From Cloacimonetes bacterium UBA5284 (GTDB taxonomy: Bacteria > Cloacimonadota > Cloacimonadia > Cloacimonadales > Cloacimonadaceae): DNA of 16,996 nucleotides. Below are positions 1-8,030 of the stretch, in pieces (the first letter of the stretch is position 1; each line of letters starts with the position of its first letter). Position numbers and translations under genes: made by a program. The notes under the pieces are model-generated. The model did not search any database, was not told the origin of the DNA, and worked only from the letters and a program-made list of their open reading frames with translations. The stretch is from positions 1 through 16,996 of the forward strand of contig DHSO01000017.1 in NCBI GenBank assembly GCA_002410505.1. Reading direction: 5' to 3'.

Positions 1-2
1 TA

Positions 3-3000
3 CTATTTCATTAAGATCATTTTTCGGCTTTGAGTTCCTTTGGCGTTTTGAGCAGAGTAAAAATACATACCGCTGGATACAGATTTGCCATTATGATCCT
101 TACCATCCCAGGAGAAGCTGTGTTCGCCTTTCTCAAGAGATCCATCAAACAGGGTCTTTACCAATTGTCCTTTCGCATTGTATATCTTCAATTTGATATC
201 TCCGTTTGTGGGCATGGTGAGAGCTATTGAGGTGTGCGGATTGAAAGGATTGGGATAGTTTTGTTTCAGAGTGGGTCTCATCACTGAGGGGGTCACAGGG
301 TCATTCACAGACACCGATTCATTGTTCACTTTCATTGCATACAAGCCCAGAATCTCAGTTTTACCGCTGCTACGGCCATCCGCCCAGATCACGTAAGCGT
401 TATCGTTCAGTTCTACACCAATCGGATCATATTGAGATTTTCCGGCATTGGTCAGCACTGCTCCTTGTGAGTCCAGCACAACATTGCCATCCGCATTGAT
501 ATAGTTATAATAGATGTCGCTATCTTCGGTGAAGTATTCAACCCAGGCCGTCATCATACCGGCGCCATCGAAGCCCACAAGTGTGGGTTTGGTTTGGGTG
601 GAGTCCTTCTGAACGATAAAGTAGCCCGATTCACTCCAGAGATCGCTTCCATCCCAAAATAGCTTCTTGGCTTTGATGTCGTGCATGCCATTGATGTTTT
701 CACACCAAGTGGTTACAATGCCATTGTGGGACACGGCAGTTTTGGCATATTCCTGCTCGTTTCCGCTGTTTGACAAGAAGATTCCCTCTTCGCCCCAGAG
801 CCTTTCTCCGGCAGGGGAGATAAGCTGAGAGCAATATTGCATTGGTCCAAAACGGTTGTCTCTCCAGGTCACATATACGCCGTTATTGCTGCGACTAGCC
901 GTGGGGGAGAGCTGAACTATGCCATCTGCCATGCTGGTGGTTTGTAAGCCTGCATTCGGCCATCCGGCAAAAGCATCGCCATTTTCGTCCACGCGTTTTG
1001 CCCAGATGGTCTGTTCATCTATGGCAGTAATCACTTTATGCCACACATAAACATCATCGATGATGTCTGTAAGTGTGGTTTCGTGCACCCTGGAGCTTCC
1101 GGTCAAAATGGAGATTACCTTACCGTTTGGTCCCCACATTTTCTCGCCATTCACCAATCTTTGGCCAAAGACATGATAACTGAAATTGATACCGATGGCC
1201 TCCAGTTCGGACCAACCGATGTAGAATGAGTTGTTATAATAGCTGATTCTGGGGTCTTTATGGCTCAAGGGATCAGTCTCTGTAATCCTCATGCCATTGT
1301 CGCCCCAAAGTCTGTCTCCGGCAGGTGAGATCAATTGGGCGTATATGGTGGAAGTTCCGGAGCGCTCATCTCTCCAGACGATGGCGATGTGACCGTCTTC
1401 GGTAACGGTGGCATGAGCGTCTTTCTGATGCCCTAATCCTTCAAGAGTGATGGGTCTGCCGTTTGTTTCCAAAAGAGTCTGCCCATCCTCGTTAAGGAAT
1501 TGGAAGAAAAGACGGTAACCTTCGGAAGCGTAACGAGTATCCTGCCAGATAATCACGGTATCATTGTCGCGAGCAAGAATCTGATATTGATTGATCGGAG
1601 TATCGCCGCTGAGTCCCCAAAATACTTCCACGCCGTTTTCAGCGAGTTGCAGGTTTCCGGAGGCATCCAACACCTGGTAGTAAATACCGATGCTGCCGTT
1701 TCTGGCATCCATCCAGTTGATATATATGTTGTCTCCGGCCACCTTTACCAAACCGCCATTTTGCGTAAAGGGAGCGGTGCAAATGGGCTTGCCACCGGCT
1801 GTCCATAGGGCTTCTCCGCTGGCAGAAAGGTGTTGAGCGTAGATATCGTCGTTGGGAGTGTTGCCATTGCGCAGATCATCCCAAACGATGTATACGCCGC
1901 CGTTGTTGTCTGCAGCCATACGTTGACCGGACTGGCTGAAATCAGCTGTGGTAATGGCGATAGCGGCCTCACCCCAAAGCTTGGTGCCTGCAGAATTCAG
2001 CTTTTGTGCGTATAGCTCAGCGTTTTGAGAATCAAGGCGAAAATCTTCCCACACTATCACAGCTCCGCCGTCTGAAGTGCTTTGAATGCGGGGATTGGAT
2101 TGAGCCGCGGGAAGCGTGGCAGATTGATCGGAAAACACGATATAGGGTTCAGACCACATTTTTTGCCCCGCGATATTTACTTTCTGACCGTAGATATCGG
2201 TATCGGTATTACGTTGATCGGACCAGGTAAAGATAAATTCGCCATTGCCGATGGCTGCCATGCGCACTCCGGTTTGAGGTCCCGGAGCCACAGCAAGTGC
2301 CATCTCTTGAGTCCAGGTCATGTTTCCATTGCCATCAAAGTGTTTGGCATAGATATCGGAATCGCTGGCATACGTATGGGTGTATGCCATCATCATACCG
2401 CCCTGTCCATCGGGGAGCATCGTGTTTTGAATTTCATCACCGGGACCGTTTGCTACAGGTATTCCGTTTACTGTCCACAGCGGGTCGCCGGTGGCAGAAA
2501 GCCTTTGTGCATAAAGATCTTTACTGGTATTGCGGCTGTCCCCCCACACGATGAAGACTCCGCCATTCGAATCGGCTTCCATATTCAGTCCCAATTGTTC
2601 GCTGGGAATAGTGCAAACAGGTTTACCACCCGCTTGCCACATCAATTGTCCCTGATTATTGATCTTTTGGGCATATACATTACCATCCAGGTCGTCGGAA
2701 AAATCGATCCAGGCTATGATATAATTACCATCTGAGGTGGCTGCAATCACAGGGTCTTCCTGGCGATCTGGTTTCCCGTCTATCAAAACCGGATCATTCC
2801 AGATCATATTACCGTTGGCATCCACTTTTTGAGCCCACAAATCGCGTTCTCCATTTTTTGTGTCGCTCCACACATAAATAGCGCCACCATCGTTTGTGGC
2901 GGTACCGGTGCGAAACCATTCAATGTTCACGCCCTGGCGAATGGCAATGGCTTCTTCCCACTGCAGCGCTGCAGAAAGCATGGCAAATGAACATAATAGC

Positions 3001-3026
3001 AACATTATCAGCGTTATCTGTTTCAC
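3..3026 (-). CDS. Large exported repeat protein with C-terminal FlgD-like / type IX-like sorting domain
   Basis: Encodes 1007 residues from a GTG start at 3026. The open frame extends 20 codons further to an ATG at 3086, but GTG is preferred because AAGGAGAT lies 4 bases upstream and translation from GTG begins directly with a signal peptide (MKQ, then a hydrophobic run ending near LSAA, residue 20). Residues ~48-905 hold about sixteen copies of a 53-60 residue repeat. Its core is 'IYAQ-(K/R)-L-x-x-x-G-x-x-LW-...-G-x-P-I', followed by 'GG-x-Y-I-x-W-x-D-x-R'. This spacing fits beta-propeller blades (inference). Residues ~921-1007 begin NYPNPFNP and continue as a FlgD-like Ig fold ending in MILMK, the pattern of C-terminal export and anchoring domains in Cloacimonadota and relatives. 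It is likely cell-surface or secreted; substrate and role are unknown. It is transcribed apart from the block upstream and ends 3 bases inside the window. Confidence 0.9.
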   Translation of the reverse strand: MKQITLIMLLLCSFAMLSAALQWEEAIAIRQGVNIEWFRTGTATNDGGAIYVWSDTKNGERDLWAQKVDANGNMIWNDPVLIDGKPDRQEDPVIAATSDGNYIIAWIDFSDDLDGNVYAQKINNQGQLMWQAGGKPVCTIPSEQLGLNMEADSNGGVFIVWGDSRNTSKDLYAQRLSATGDPLWTVNGIPVANGPGDEIQNTMLPDGQGGMMMAYTHTYASDSDIYAKHFDGNGNMTWTQEMALAVAPGPQTGVRMAAIGNGEFIFTWSDQRNTDTDIYGQKVNIAGQKMWSEPYIVFSDQSATLPAAQSNPRIQSTSDGGAVIVWEDFRLDSQNAELYAQKLNSAGTKLWGEAAIAITTADFSQSGQRMAADNNGGVYIVWDDLRNGNTPNDDIYAQHLSASGEALWTAGGKPICTAPFTQNGGLVKVAGDNIYINWMDARNGSIGIYYQVLDASGNLQLAENGVEVFWGLSGDTPINQYQILARDNDTVIIWQDTRYASEGYRLFFQFLNEDGQTLLETNGRPITLEGLGHQKDAHATVTEDGHIAIVWRDERSGTSTIYAQLISPAGDRLWGDNGMRITETDPLSHKDPRISYYNNSFYIGWSELEAIGINFSYHVFGQRLVNGEKMWGPNGKVISILTGSSRVHETTLTDIIDDVYVWHKVITAIDEQTIWAKRVDENGDAFAGWPNAGLQTTSMADGIVQLSPTASRSNNGVYVTWRDNRFGPMQYCSQLISPAGERLWGEEGIFLSNSGNEQEYAKTAVSHNGIVTTWCENINGMHDIKAKKLFWDGSDLWSESGYFIVQKDSTQTKPTLVGFDGAGMMTAWVEYFTEDSDIYYNYINADGNVVLDSQGAVLTNAGKSQYDPIGVELNDNAYVIWADGRSSGKTEILGLYAMKVNNESVSVNDPVTPSVMRPTLKQNYPNPFNPHTSIALTMPTNGDIKLKIYNAKGQLVKTLFDGSLEKGEHSFSWDGKDHNGKSVSSGMYFYSAQNAKGTQSRKMILMK
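318..2882 (-). repeat. About sixteen degenerate 53-60 residue protein repeats inside the exported protein
   Basis: The aromatic position of the 'YAQ' motif recurs at about residues 64, 118, 172, 226, 279, 339, 396, 449, 507, 562, 620, 675, 731, 785, 839 and 896 of the 1007-residue protein, so the period is 53 to 60. Well-preserved copies include LYAQRLSATGDPLW, LYAQKLNSAGTKLW, IYAQLISPAGDRLW and the nearly identical SQLISPAGERLWG. The middle copies, around 449-510, have lost the tryptophan. Positions were counted by eye and may be off by one or two. Confidence 0.85.
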
Positions 3027-3030
3027 AAGT

Positions 3031-3038
3031 ATCTCCTT
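3031..3038 (-). promoter_or_regulatory. Ribosome binding site fixing the GTG start of the exported repeat protein
   Basis: The minus strand reads AAGGAGAT, then ACTT, then GTG AAA CAG. This strong Shine-Dalgarno sequence decides the start at 3026 over the longer ATG at 3086, which has no comparable site and would put 20 polar residues ahead of the signal peptide. Confidence 0.8.
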
Positions 3039-3074
3039 ATGTAATACATATCTATTAAATCTATGGACGATTTC

Positions 3075-3090
3075 TGTCATACACATGACA
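3075..3090. promoter_or_regulatory. Perfect 6-4-6 palindrome, possible operator
   Basis: TGTCAT-ACAC-ATGACA is a perfect 6-bp inverted repeat with a 4-base loop, about 50 bases upstream of the GTG start at 3026, in the only real intergenic gap of the left half. The spacing suits a dimeric regulator. Its function is inference; no regulator gene is nearby and I could not place a convincing -10/-35 pair beside it. Confidence 0.35.
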
Positions 3091-3209
3091 AATCATTGCA
3101 TACAATACCAATGCAAGAAGGATTCCAATTGCATGGTTATTCTGCTGTTTAGCGGAGATGTCCGGTTTGATGAGGGCGACAAAAATATTCTATCACATAT
3201 ACCGGGGAT

Positions 3210-3239
3210 AAAAACCGGGTTTAGCCTGTATCGGTTTTT
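3210..3239 (-). terminator. Probable intrinsic terminator after guaD
   Basis: On the minus strand, 12 bases after the guaD stop codon, AAAAACCG is followed by a 14-base loop and then CGGTTTTT. This is a perfect 8-bp inverted repeat whose right arm supplies a run of five T. The stem has only three G:C pairs, so termination strength is uncertain; being A/T-symmetric it could act in both directions. Its place at the end of the nine-gene block supports the call. Confidence 0.5.
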
Positions 3240-3251
3240 CCGCTGCCGGAT

Positions 3252-4466
3252 TTACGCGAGATCCAGCATATCTTTGCCCAATACCAATACTTTGCATATC
3301 TTAAAGATGTCCGGAGCAAAGCACAACTGGCTCAGGCTTTGTTGGGTAATATCAAATCCGGCAGGGGCTTTGTAGAACACCATATCGGCATCCTTGCCGG
3401 TATCCAGAGAGCCGATCAGGTCTGCCATTCCAGCTATTTTGGCACTGCCAAGAGTGATGCGATAGAGCATCTCCTCTGCCAGTATCGCGTCTTTTGTCTG
3501 CCGATAATTCATCATCTTGGCATGATACAACATGTTCAGAGAAGTGCCCGCGCCTACATCACTACCCAGCCCGAAGGGAATGTCGTGCTCACTGATCCGC
3601 CGTAAAGGATACTCCCCGCTTTTCAAGTAGAAATTTGAATCCGGACAGTGGGCGATCGAGCTGCCGCTGCTTTTCAGCAAATCCAATTCTTCATCCGACA
3701 GGTGAATGGCATGACCCAATATCGTCCGAGGGCTCAAGATGCCAAAATCATTATACACATGGGTATAGGAATCCTTTCCAAACAGTTCTTTCACCCAGGC
3801 GATCTCATCCGGGTTTTCGGAAAGATGGCTCTGGATATATGCTTTGTGTTTTTTGGCAAAACTACCGATTTCCTGCATCAGTTTTGCGCTGCAGGTAGGG
3901 GCAAAGCGAGGTGTGAAGATATAGCTCAAGCTTCTATCCTGCCATTTTTCATAGAGATCGATGCTGTGTCTCAGAGCATAATCTGTACTATGCTTCAGCG
4001 TGTCAGGAGCGTTCATATCCATCAAAGTCATCCCGATCTTGGCCCGGATACCCATATCAGATGCCACCTCAAAGGCGCATTGAGCGGCTTCAACGAAAGG
4101 CGCTGTATAGATTATGGAAAAAGTGGTACCCGCTGCGATCTGAGCCTTATAAAAATCCCGGCTCAGCTTTTCGGTATAATAGGGATTGCGGGATCTCTCT
4201 TCTTCGGGAAATACACTCTGTCTCAGCCAGGGTAACAATGCCGGCTGATAGAGGCCGCTGATGCGATATTGGGATAGGTGAACATGAAGATCTATCAGTC
4301 CCGGGATGCAGATACAATCGCGTTTATCTTCCCAGGCACCATGGAATTTTCTGAAGGGCAACAGACTCGAGATCTTGCCTTTCTCAAAGCTGATGACAAA
4401 GTCGGGCAAAAAGGCGGCAGTTTCCGGAGATACGGGATTGAAAATGTTTGTTCGGATGTTTTTCAT
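3252..4466 (-). CDS. guaD: Guanine deaminase
   Basis: A metal-dependent amidohydrolase of 404 residues that hydrolyses guanine to xanthine and ammonia (purine salvage/catabolism, cytosol). Visible family signatures: PGLIDLHVHLSQ, giving the HxH metal pair at H61 and H63; the substrate loop RFAPTCS at 187-193; QSHLSEN with H214 and E217; a GHAIHLSDEE segment at 251-260; AHCPDSN at 272-278; and GLGSDVGAGTS with metal ligand D303. RFxPTCS together with DVGAGTS distinguishes guanine deaminase from related chlorohydrolases and S-adenosylhomocysteine deaminases. ATG at 4466 is chosen: it overlaps the upstream stop codon as ATGA and has GGAG at 4476-4479, 9 bases away. An in-frame ATG at 4481 would add five residues but lacks a good site. 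It is the last gene of the block, with a terminator-like repeat downstream. Confidence 0.93.
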   Translation of the reverse strand: MKNIRTNIFNPVSPETAAFLPDFVISFEKGKISSLLPFRKFHGAWEDKRDCICIPGLIDLHVHLSQYRISGLYQPALLPWLRQSVFPEEERSRNPYYTEKLSRDFYKAQIAAGTTFSIIYTAPFVEAAQCAFEVASDMGIRAKIGMTLMDMNAPDTLKHSTDYALRHSIDLYEKWQDRSLSYIFTPRFAPTCSAKLMQEIGSFAKKHKAYIQSHLSENPDEIAWVKELFGKDSYTHVYNDFGILSPRTILGHAIHLSDEELDLLKSSGSSIAHCPDSNFYLKSGEYPLRRISEHDIPFGLGSDVGAGTSLNMLYHAKMMNYRQTKDAILAEEMLYRITLGSAKIAGMADLIGSLDTGKDADMVFYKAPAGFDITQQSLSQLCFAPDIFKICKVLVLGKDMLDLA

Positions 4467-7147
4467 GGTTGAGGACTCCATATTTGATAAGCCTGCACTT
4501 GGTTTTGGCCGATTCCAAAATGCAATTCGGGGCTGTTTTGACTGCTGCTGCCTTTGGCGGAACTCAATTCTCGGATCAGGCTTTGTGTCTTGCCGGATTT
4601 ATCCAGATAGCTCAGTATTACTCTGCAGCCATAGGCCGGGCTGTTGGGATGCGGGGCTGTGTTTTCATCGATCTCTACCAAGGCTATCTCGCCATTCTTG
4701 TATATGGGTTTGATGTAGATCGCTTTGTTTTTGCCGGCAGTCACATTGCTCAGGATTTTGGTGCCGTTTCCACTGCCGATTACCAGATCGGTCAAACCGT
4801 CACGATTCAGATCGGCCGTTACGCAAGACCAGCCATTATACACTCTGCTACCGCTCAGATAGGTGATATCTGTGAAGGTGCCGTCTTGATTGTTGTGATA
4901 CAGATAGCTGCGGTCATGTTCGTAAACGGAAGTGATATAAATATCCAGAAAACCGTCATTATCGGCATCAAAAAACAGGGGCTCGGCATGCAATTCATCA
5001 TACTTAATGCCACTTTCCGCAGTGACATCGGTAAATATCCAATAGTATAGAGTATCTGCCCCGATCACTCTGGAACCAAGCCCATCGTTGCGATACAGCA
5101 TGCTTTTGTCCGAGATATCGATGAATCTGGGATGTGCCAGGTTTGCCACGATCAGATCCAGATCGCCGTCGTTATCAAAATCTCCCCAATCAGCACCGAT
5201 ACTGTGTCCATAATAGCCGTCTTTGTAGCTACCGGCTACGCCGTAAAGAGATGCCACATCTACAAATAAGCTGTCAGCTTGTTTGAAGAGGAAGTTGCGG
5301 TTCAGACGGTAATTTGTCACCAAAATCTCTTGTTTACCGTCGTTGTCAAAATCCGCCGGTGCTACGCCTCTGCCTGCCAGACCGGGATTATCTGTGTATG
5401 ACGGTAGAAGGAATCCGGAGCTGATGCTGCGATCTTCAAAAAAACCGCTGTCATTGTGGTAAAAGGCATCAGGGAAACCGCTTCGATTTTGCCAAATCTC
5501 ATAATTTGCCATATACAGCGATGGGTATCCTTTGCCATCAATATCCACAAAGGCCACACCTTCAGTGGGCATTTTGTCGTCGATGTCCCCGGCTTTGGCA
5601 TTTACTTTCACAAAGCTTGCATCGGGATTCTGTTTCATCAAAGCGTCGCCTTTGCCCTCACTATTGTGGGAGATGCTTACAAAGTCCAAGGCTCCATCGC
5701 GGTTAAAATCTGCCCAAATGCCACCGCTACTGGATAGATTCTGAGCCAAAAAGCTGTCCTGATGAGCCTCAAAATTGAAATCACCCAAGTTTCTATAGAT
5801 GTATTTTCCGTCCAAAAGAATATCCACCAGACCGTCGTTGTCATAATCCGCCAAAGCGGCTCTGGTGTAGCGTTTACCTTCCATGGCATGGCTGTCTTCA
5901 AAGACTATGCCACGATAATCGAAAAGATCGCGCAGATAGCTGATGGGATCGCTGTTTATCTTACGGTGTTCCAATATCCCGGCGATAGCTTTGTGGGCTT
6001 GTTCATCGTAGCTCTTGCGGGGAGCGCCCTGAATGAGGCATTCTCCATATTCTTCAATCGCTTTCTTCTGGTATTTGGCGCCGGCAAAAAGCCCCAGGTA
6101 TCTGCCATGCCAAAAGTGCAACTCAGCCAATTCTCCCCGGTCGTTATCGTTAAATGCTATATGCTCAAAGAAATCGAGCTCCCTGCCTTGCAGTTTTGAG
6201 GGCTTGCGAAAGATTCCCAAGATCTCGTCTTCATCACCGTAAAGGTTCCGAAATGCTATCTGTGTATAGTAGTTTGCTTTGGCCATTTGCAATTTTACTC
6301 TGTTAGCCCATTCACCGGTGTCAAATTCGTCAAAGAGCACACTCGCCTTTTCACTGTTCAGAGCGTAGCGCAGGCATTGTGCGGCATACAGCAAAAGCTC
6401 GTCATTGCTCCTGATATCCTTTAGCGCCCGGCGAAGCGAAGGCCCCAGAATATAGAGGCTGCTGATGTAAGCGTGAGCGGCAGAACGGAAGCGGTTGTCC
6501 TCCATACATTTCAACAATGCCTCATAATCTTTCAACTGGGCCAGATGGTAGAGTTCGTAATAATATGCTGCTTGATGCCAGATGGAATTTGGATAGCTTT
6601 CTTTGAAAGAATCTATCAGCTCCAGAGCGTCGTAACTGCTTACCTGCGTGGATATCTCATCCATCACGCTTTTCGCGCTGGCTTCAATGATGCCGTTGTA
6701 CTCCGGCAAGCTCTGTATCTCAGAGAGGATGTCCTCATCCTTACTTGGAACGGTATAATGTGCGAAGACTAGCGAATCAGCTTGATTTTTGAAGCTGTTT
6801 TGCAGGATATGGGTACGGATACGGATGTCGCTACTGTCGGGATCCGCGCTTTGCAATAGCAGCCATTGCAGCGCGTCTTCCAGGGAGGCAAAATCCCGTG
6901 CCAGCAAGTAGTGCATATCCGAGGCAAGGGCAAGGTTTTTTGTGCGCTGAGCGTATTCCAGCAGGCTCTGACGGTCTTCTCTGGCCGCGGCGTGTTTCAA
7001 TTTCAAAAAGTCATCTTCATATTTACGGATCATTTCAAATTGTTCTTTATCCAATAAAAAACGCAGATCATCGCCGTCCGGCTGTGCCCACAGAGGGATA
7101 CATAGCAGCATAATACCGATCATGCATATTAAACTATTGTTTTTCAT
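4463..7147 (-). CDS. Exported FG-GAP/VCBS beta-propeller protein with C-terminal ASPIC/UnbV domain
   Basis: This 894-residue protein starts with a signal peptide (MKNNS, then a hydrophobic stretch ending LWAQ near residue 22). Residues ~25-410 are rich in Leu, Ala and aromatic residues and look alpha-helical, probably TPR-like, though no clear consensus repeat is visible. From ~428 to 800 there are seven Ca-loop repeats of DxDxDG type: DYDNDG (434), DFNRDG (480), a degenerate DIDGKG (535), DFDNDG (599), DFDNDG (656), DADNDG (727) and DLNRDG (779). Seven fits one seven-bladed propeller. The end (~838-894) matches the ASPIC/UnbV domain, with YGCRV, a Ser-rich turn and FGIGQ. It is probably periplasmic or extracellular; ligand unknown. 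Its start overlaps the end of hslO by 14 bases, and its stop overlaps guaD as ATGA. Confidence 0.88.
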   Translation of the reverse strand: MKNNSLICMIGIMLLCIPLWAQPDGDDLRFLLDKEQFEMIRKYEDDFLKLKHAAAREDRQSLLEYAQRTKNLALASDMHYLLARDFASLEDALQWLLLQSADPDSSDIRIRTHILQNSFKNQADSLVFAHYTVPSKDEDILSEIQSLPEYNGIIEASAKSVMDEISTQVSSYDALELIDSFKESYPNSIWHQAAYYYELYHLAQLKDYEALLKCMEDNRFRSAAHAYISSLYILGPSLRRALKDIRSNDELLLYAAQCLRYALNSEKASVLFDEFDTGEWANRVKLQMAKANYYTQIAFRNLYGDEDEILGIFRKPSKLQGRELDFFEHIAFNDNDRGELAELHFWHGRYLGLFAGAKYQKKAIEEYGECLIQGAPRKSYDEQAHKAIAGILEHRKINSDPISYLRDLFDYRGIVFEDSHAMEGKRYTRAALADYDNDGLVDILLDGKYIYRNLGDFNFEAHQDSFLAQNLSSSGGIWADFNRDGALDFVSISHNSEGKGDALMKQNPDASFVKVNAKAGDIDDKMPTEGVAFVDIDGKGYPSLYMANYEIWQNRSGFPDAFYHNDSGFFEDRSISSGFLLPSYTDNPGLAGRGVAPADFDNDGKQEILVTNYRLNRNFLFKQADSLFVDVASLYGVAGSYKDGYYGHSIGADWGDFDNDGDLDLIVANLAHPRFIDISDKSMLYRNDGLGSRVIGADTLYYWIFTDVTAESGIKYDELHAEPLFFDADNDGFLDIYITSVYEHDRSYLYHNNQDGTFTDITYLSGSRVYNGWSCVTADLNRDGLTDLVIGSGNGTKILSNVTAGKNKAIYIKPIYKNGEIALVEIDENTAPHPNSPAYGCRVILSYLDKSGKTQSLIRELSSAKGSSSQNSPELHFGIGQNQVQAYQIWSPQP

Positions 7148-8030
7148 ATTGCTTATCCAAAGCTTCTATCAGATTATCGATGTCTTCAGCGTCAAAGTGA
7201 TAGCTCTTGTTACAATAATTACACAAGGGTGCTATGCCTTCACGCATGCTCATCAGCTCGTTTTTTCCCAATAACAGCAAGGCGCGGGCAAAACGTTCCC
7301 GGCTGCAGTCGCAATGGTATCTCAGGGTAGTTTCCTTCACTATCTTCCAGCTAAGATCTTTCAAGATAAAGCGTTCCAGAATGTCTTCAATCGATAGGCC
7401 CATATCCATCAGATCCGAAACATTCGGTGTATTTTGCAGATTTGAGCTGATAATCTCTGCCAGAGCGGGGTCGGCATTTGGCATTTGCTGGATCAACACG
7501 CCACCGGCAGAGCGGATAGCGGCATTGGGATCCATCAACACACCCAGATTCACCGCTGTAGCGGTCTGCTCGCTTTGCTCATAGTATGCAGCCACATCCG
7601 AGGCAATCTCGCCATCTATCAGTTTAATCTGCCCCGTATAAGGTGATTTCATGCCAATCTGTCGGATAACACTCAAGGTTCCCGGTAGCAAGTGTTTGCC
7701 CACTTGCAGATTCGCACTCGGCTCTTCCATCCACAGCTGAGGTTCAAACGCATATGCTTTGATGTCTCCTGCCATATCCGCAATAGCAATAGCCCCTCGC
7801 AGAGGGCCCTCGGCGTCTATGCGTAGGGATATCTCGGAATTCGGAGCTTTCAATTCCCCGCTCATCAGAGCCACAGCGCTGATCAAGCGTCCCATCAATA
7901 TCGTGGGCAGGGGATACAGATCGTGCAGATCCCGCGCGCGTTGGACTATCGCGCTTGTGTCTGCGGCAAAGAGGCGAAACTGGTCCGCGGCGATGCTGCC
8001 CCTCAGTAGGCGACCGGCTGCTTTACTCAT
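7134..8030 (-). CDS. hslO: Redox-regulated chaperone Hsp33
   Basis: A 298-residue, full-length member of the Hsp33 family, a cytosolic holdase switched on by oxidation of a zinc-bound four-cysteine centre. The zinc/redox motifs are intact: CDC at 240-242 and CNYC at 270-273, spaced by 27 residues as usual for the family. The N-terminal domain shows the expected 'R...D...A......H...P......GRLISAVALMS' pattern and the GxLSVI/GxIxLxxGEIAxDVAxYY core at ~117-150. The start ATG overlaps the end of the SpoIID-domain gene by 8 bases (ATGAGTAA), and the 3' end overlaps the FG-GAP protein gene by 14 bases. In an obligate anaerobe, which this organism probably is, it would serve tolerance to oxidant or bleach-type stress (inference). 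Confidence 0.96.
   Translation of the reverse strand: MSKAAGRLLRGSIAADQFRLFAADTSAIVQRARDLHDLYPLPTILMGRLISAVALMSGELKAPNSEISLRIDAEGPLRGAIAIADMAGDIKAYAFEPQLWMEEPSANLQVGKHLLPGTLSVIRQIGMKSPYTGQIKLIDGEIASDVAAYYEQSEQTATAVNLGVLMDPNAAIRSAGGVLIQQMPNADPALAEIISSNLQNTPNVSDLMDMGLSIEDILERFILKDLSWKIVKETTLRYHCDCSRERFARALLLLGKNELMSMREGIAPLCNYCNKSYHFDAEDIDNLIEALDKQYEKQ

Larger units (their letters stand above)
3027..3251. other. Intergenic gap between guaD and the exported repeat protein gene
   Basis: This 225-base stretch is AT-richer than its neighbours and carries no gene I can support on either strand. It holds the terminator-like repeat after guaD (3210-3239), the palindrome at 3075-3090, a shorter TTGCAT/ATGCAA inverted repeat at 3096-3101 and 3111-3116, and the Shine-Dalgarno sequence at 3031-3038. 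A promoter for the downstream gene must lie here if guaD transcription ends at the terminator, but none is clear by eye. Confidence 0.6.

Noticed and set aside
2082..2735. A 217-codon plus-strand open frame inside the exported repeat protein gene
   Set aside because: It is antisense to a repeat array, so repeated codon patterns keep the mirror frame open; its translation shows no known domain.
4467..4481. ATG at 4481 as the guaD start
   Set aside because: It has no good Shine-Dalgarno sequence, while the ATG at 4466 has GGAG at a 9-base spacing and forms the common ATGA overlap.
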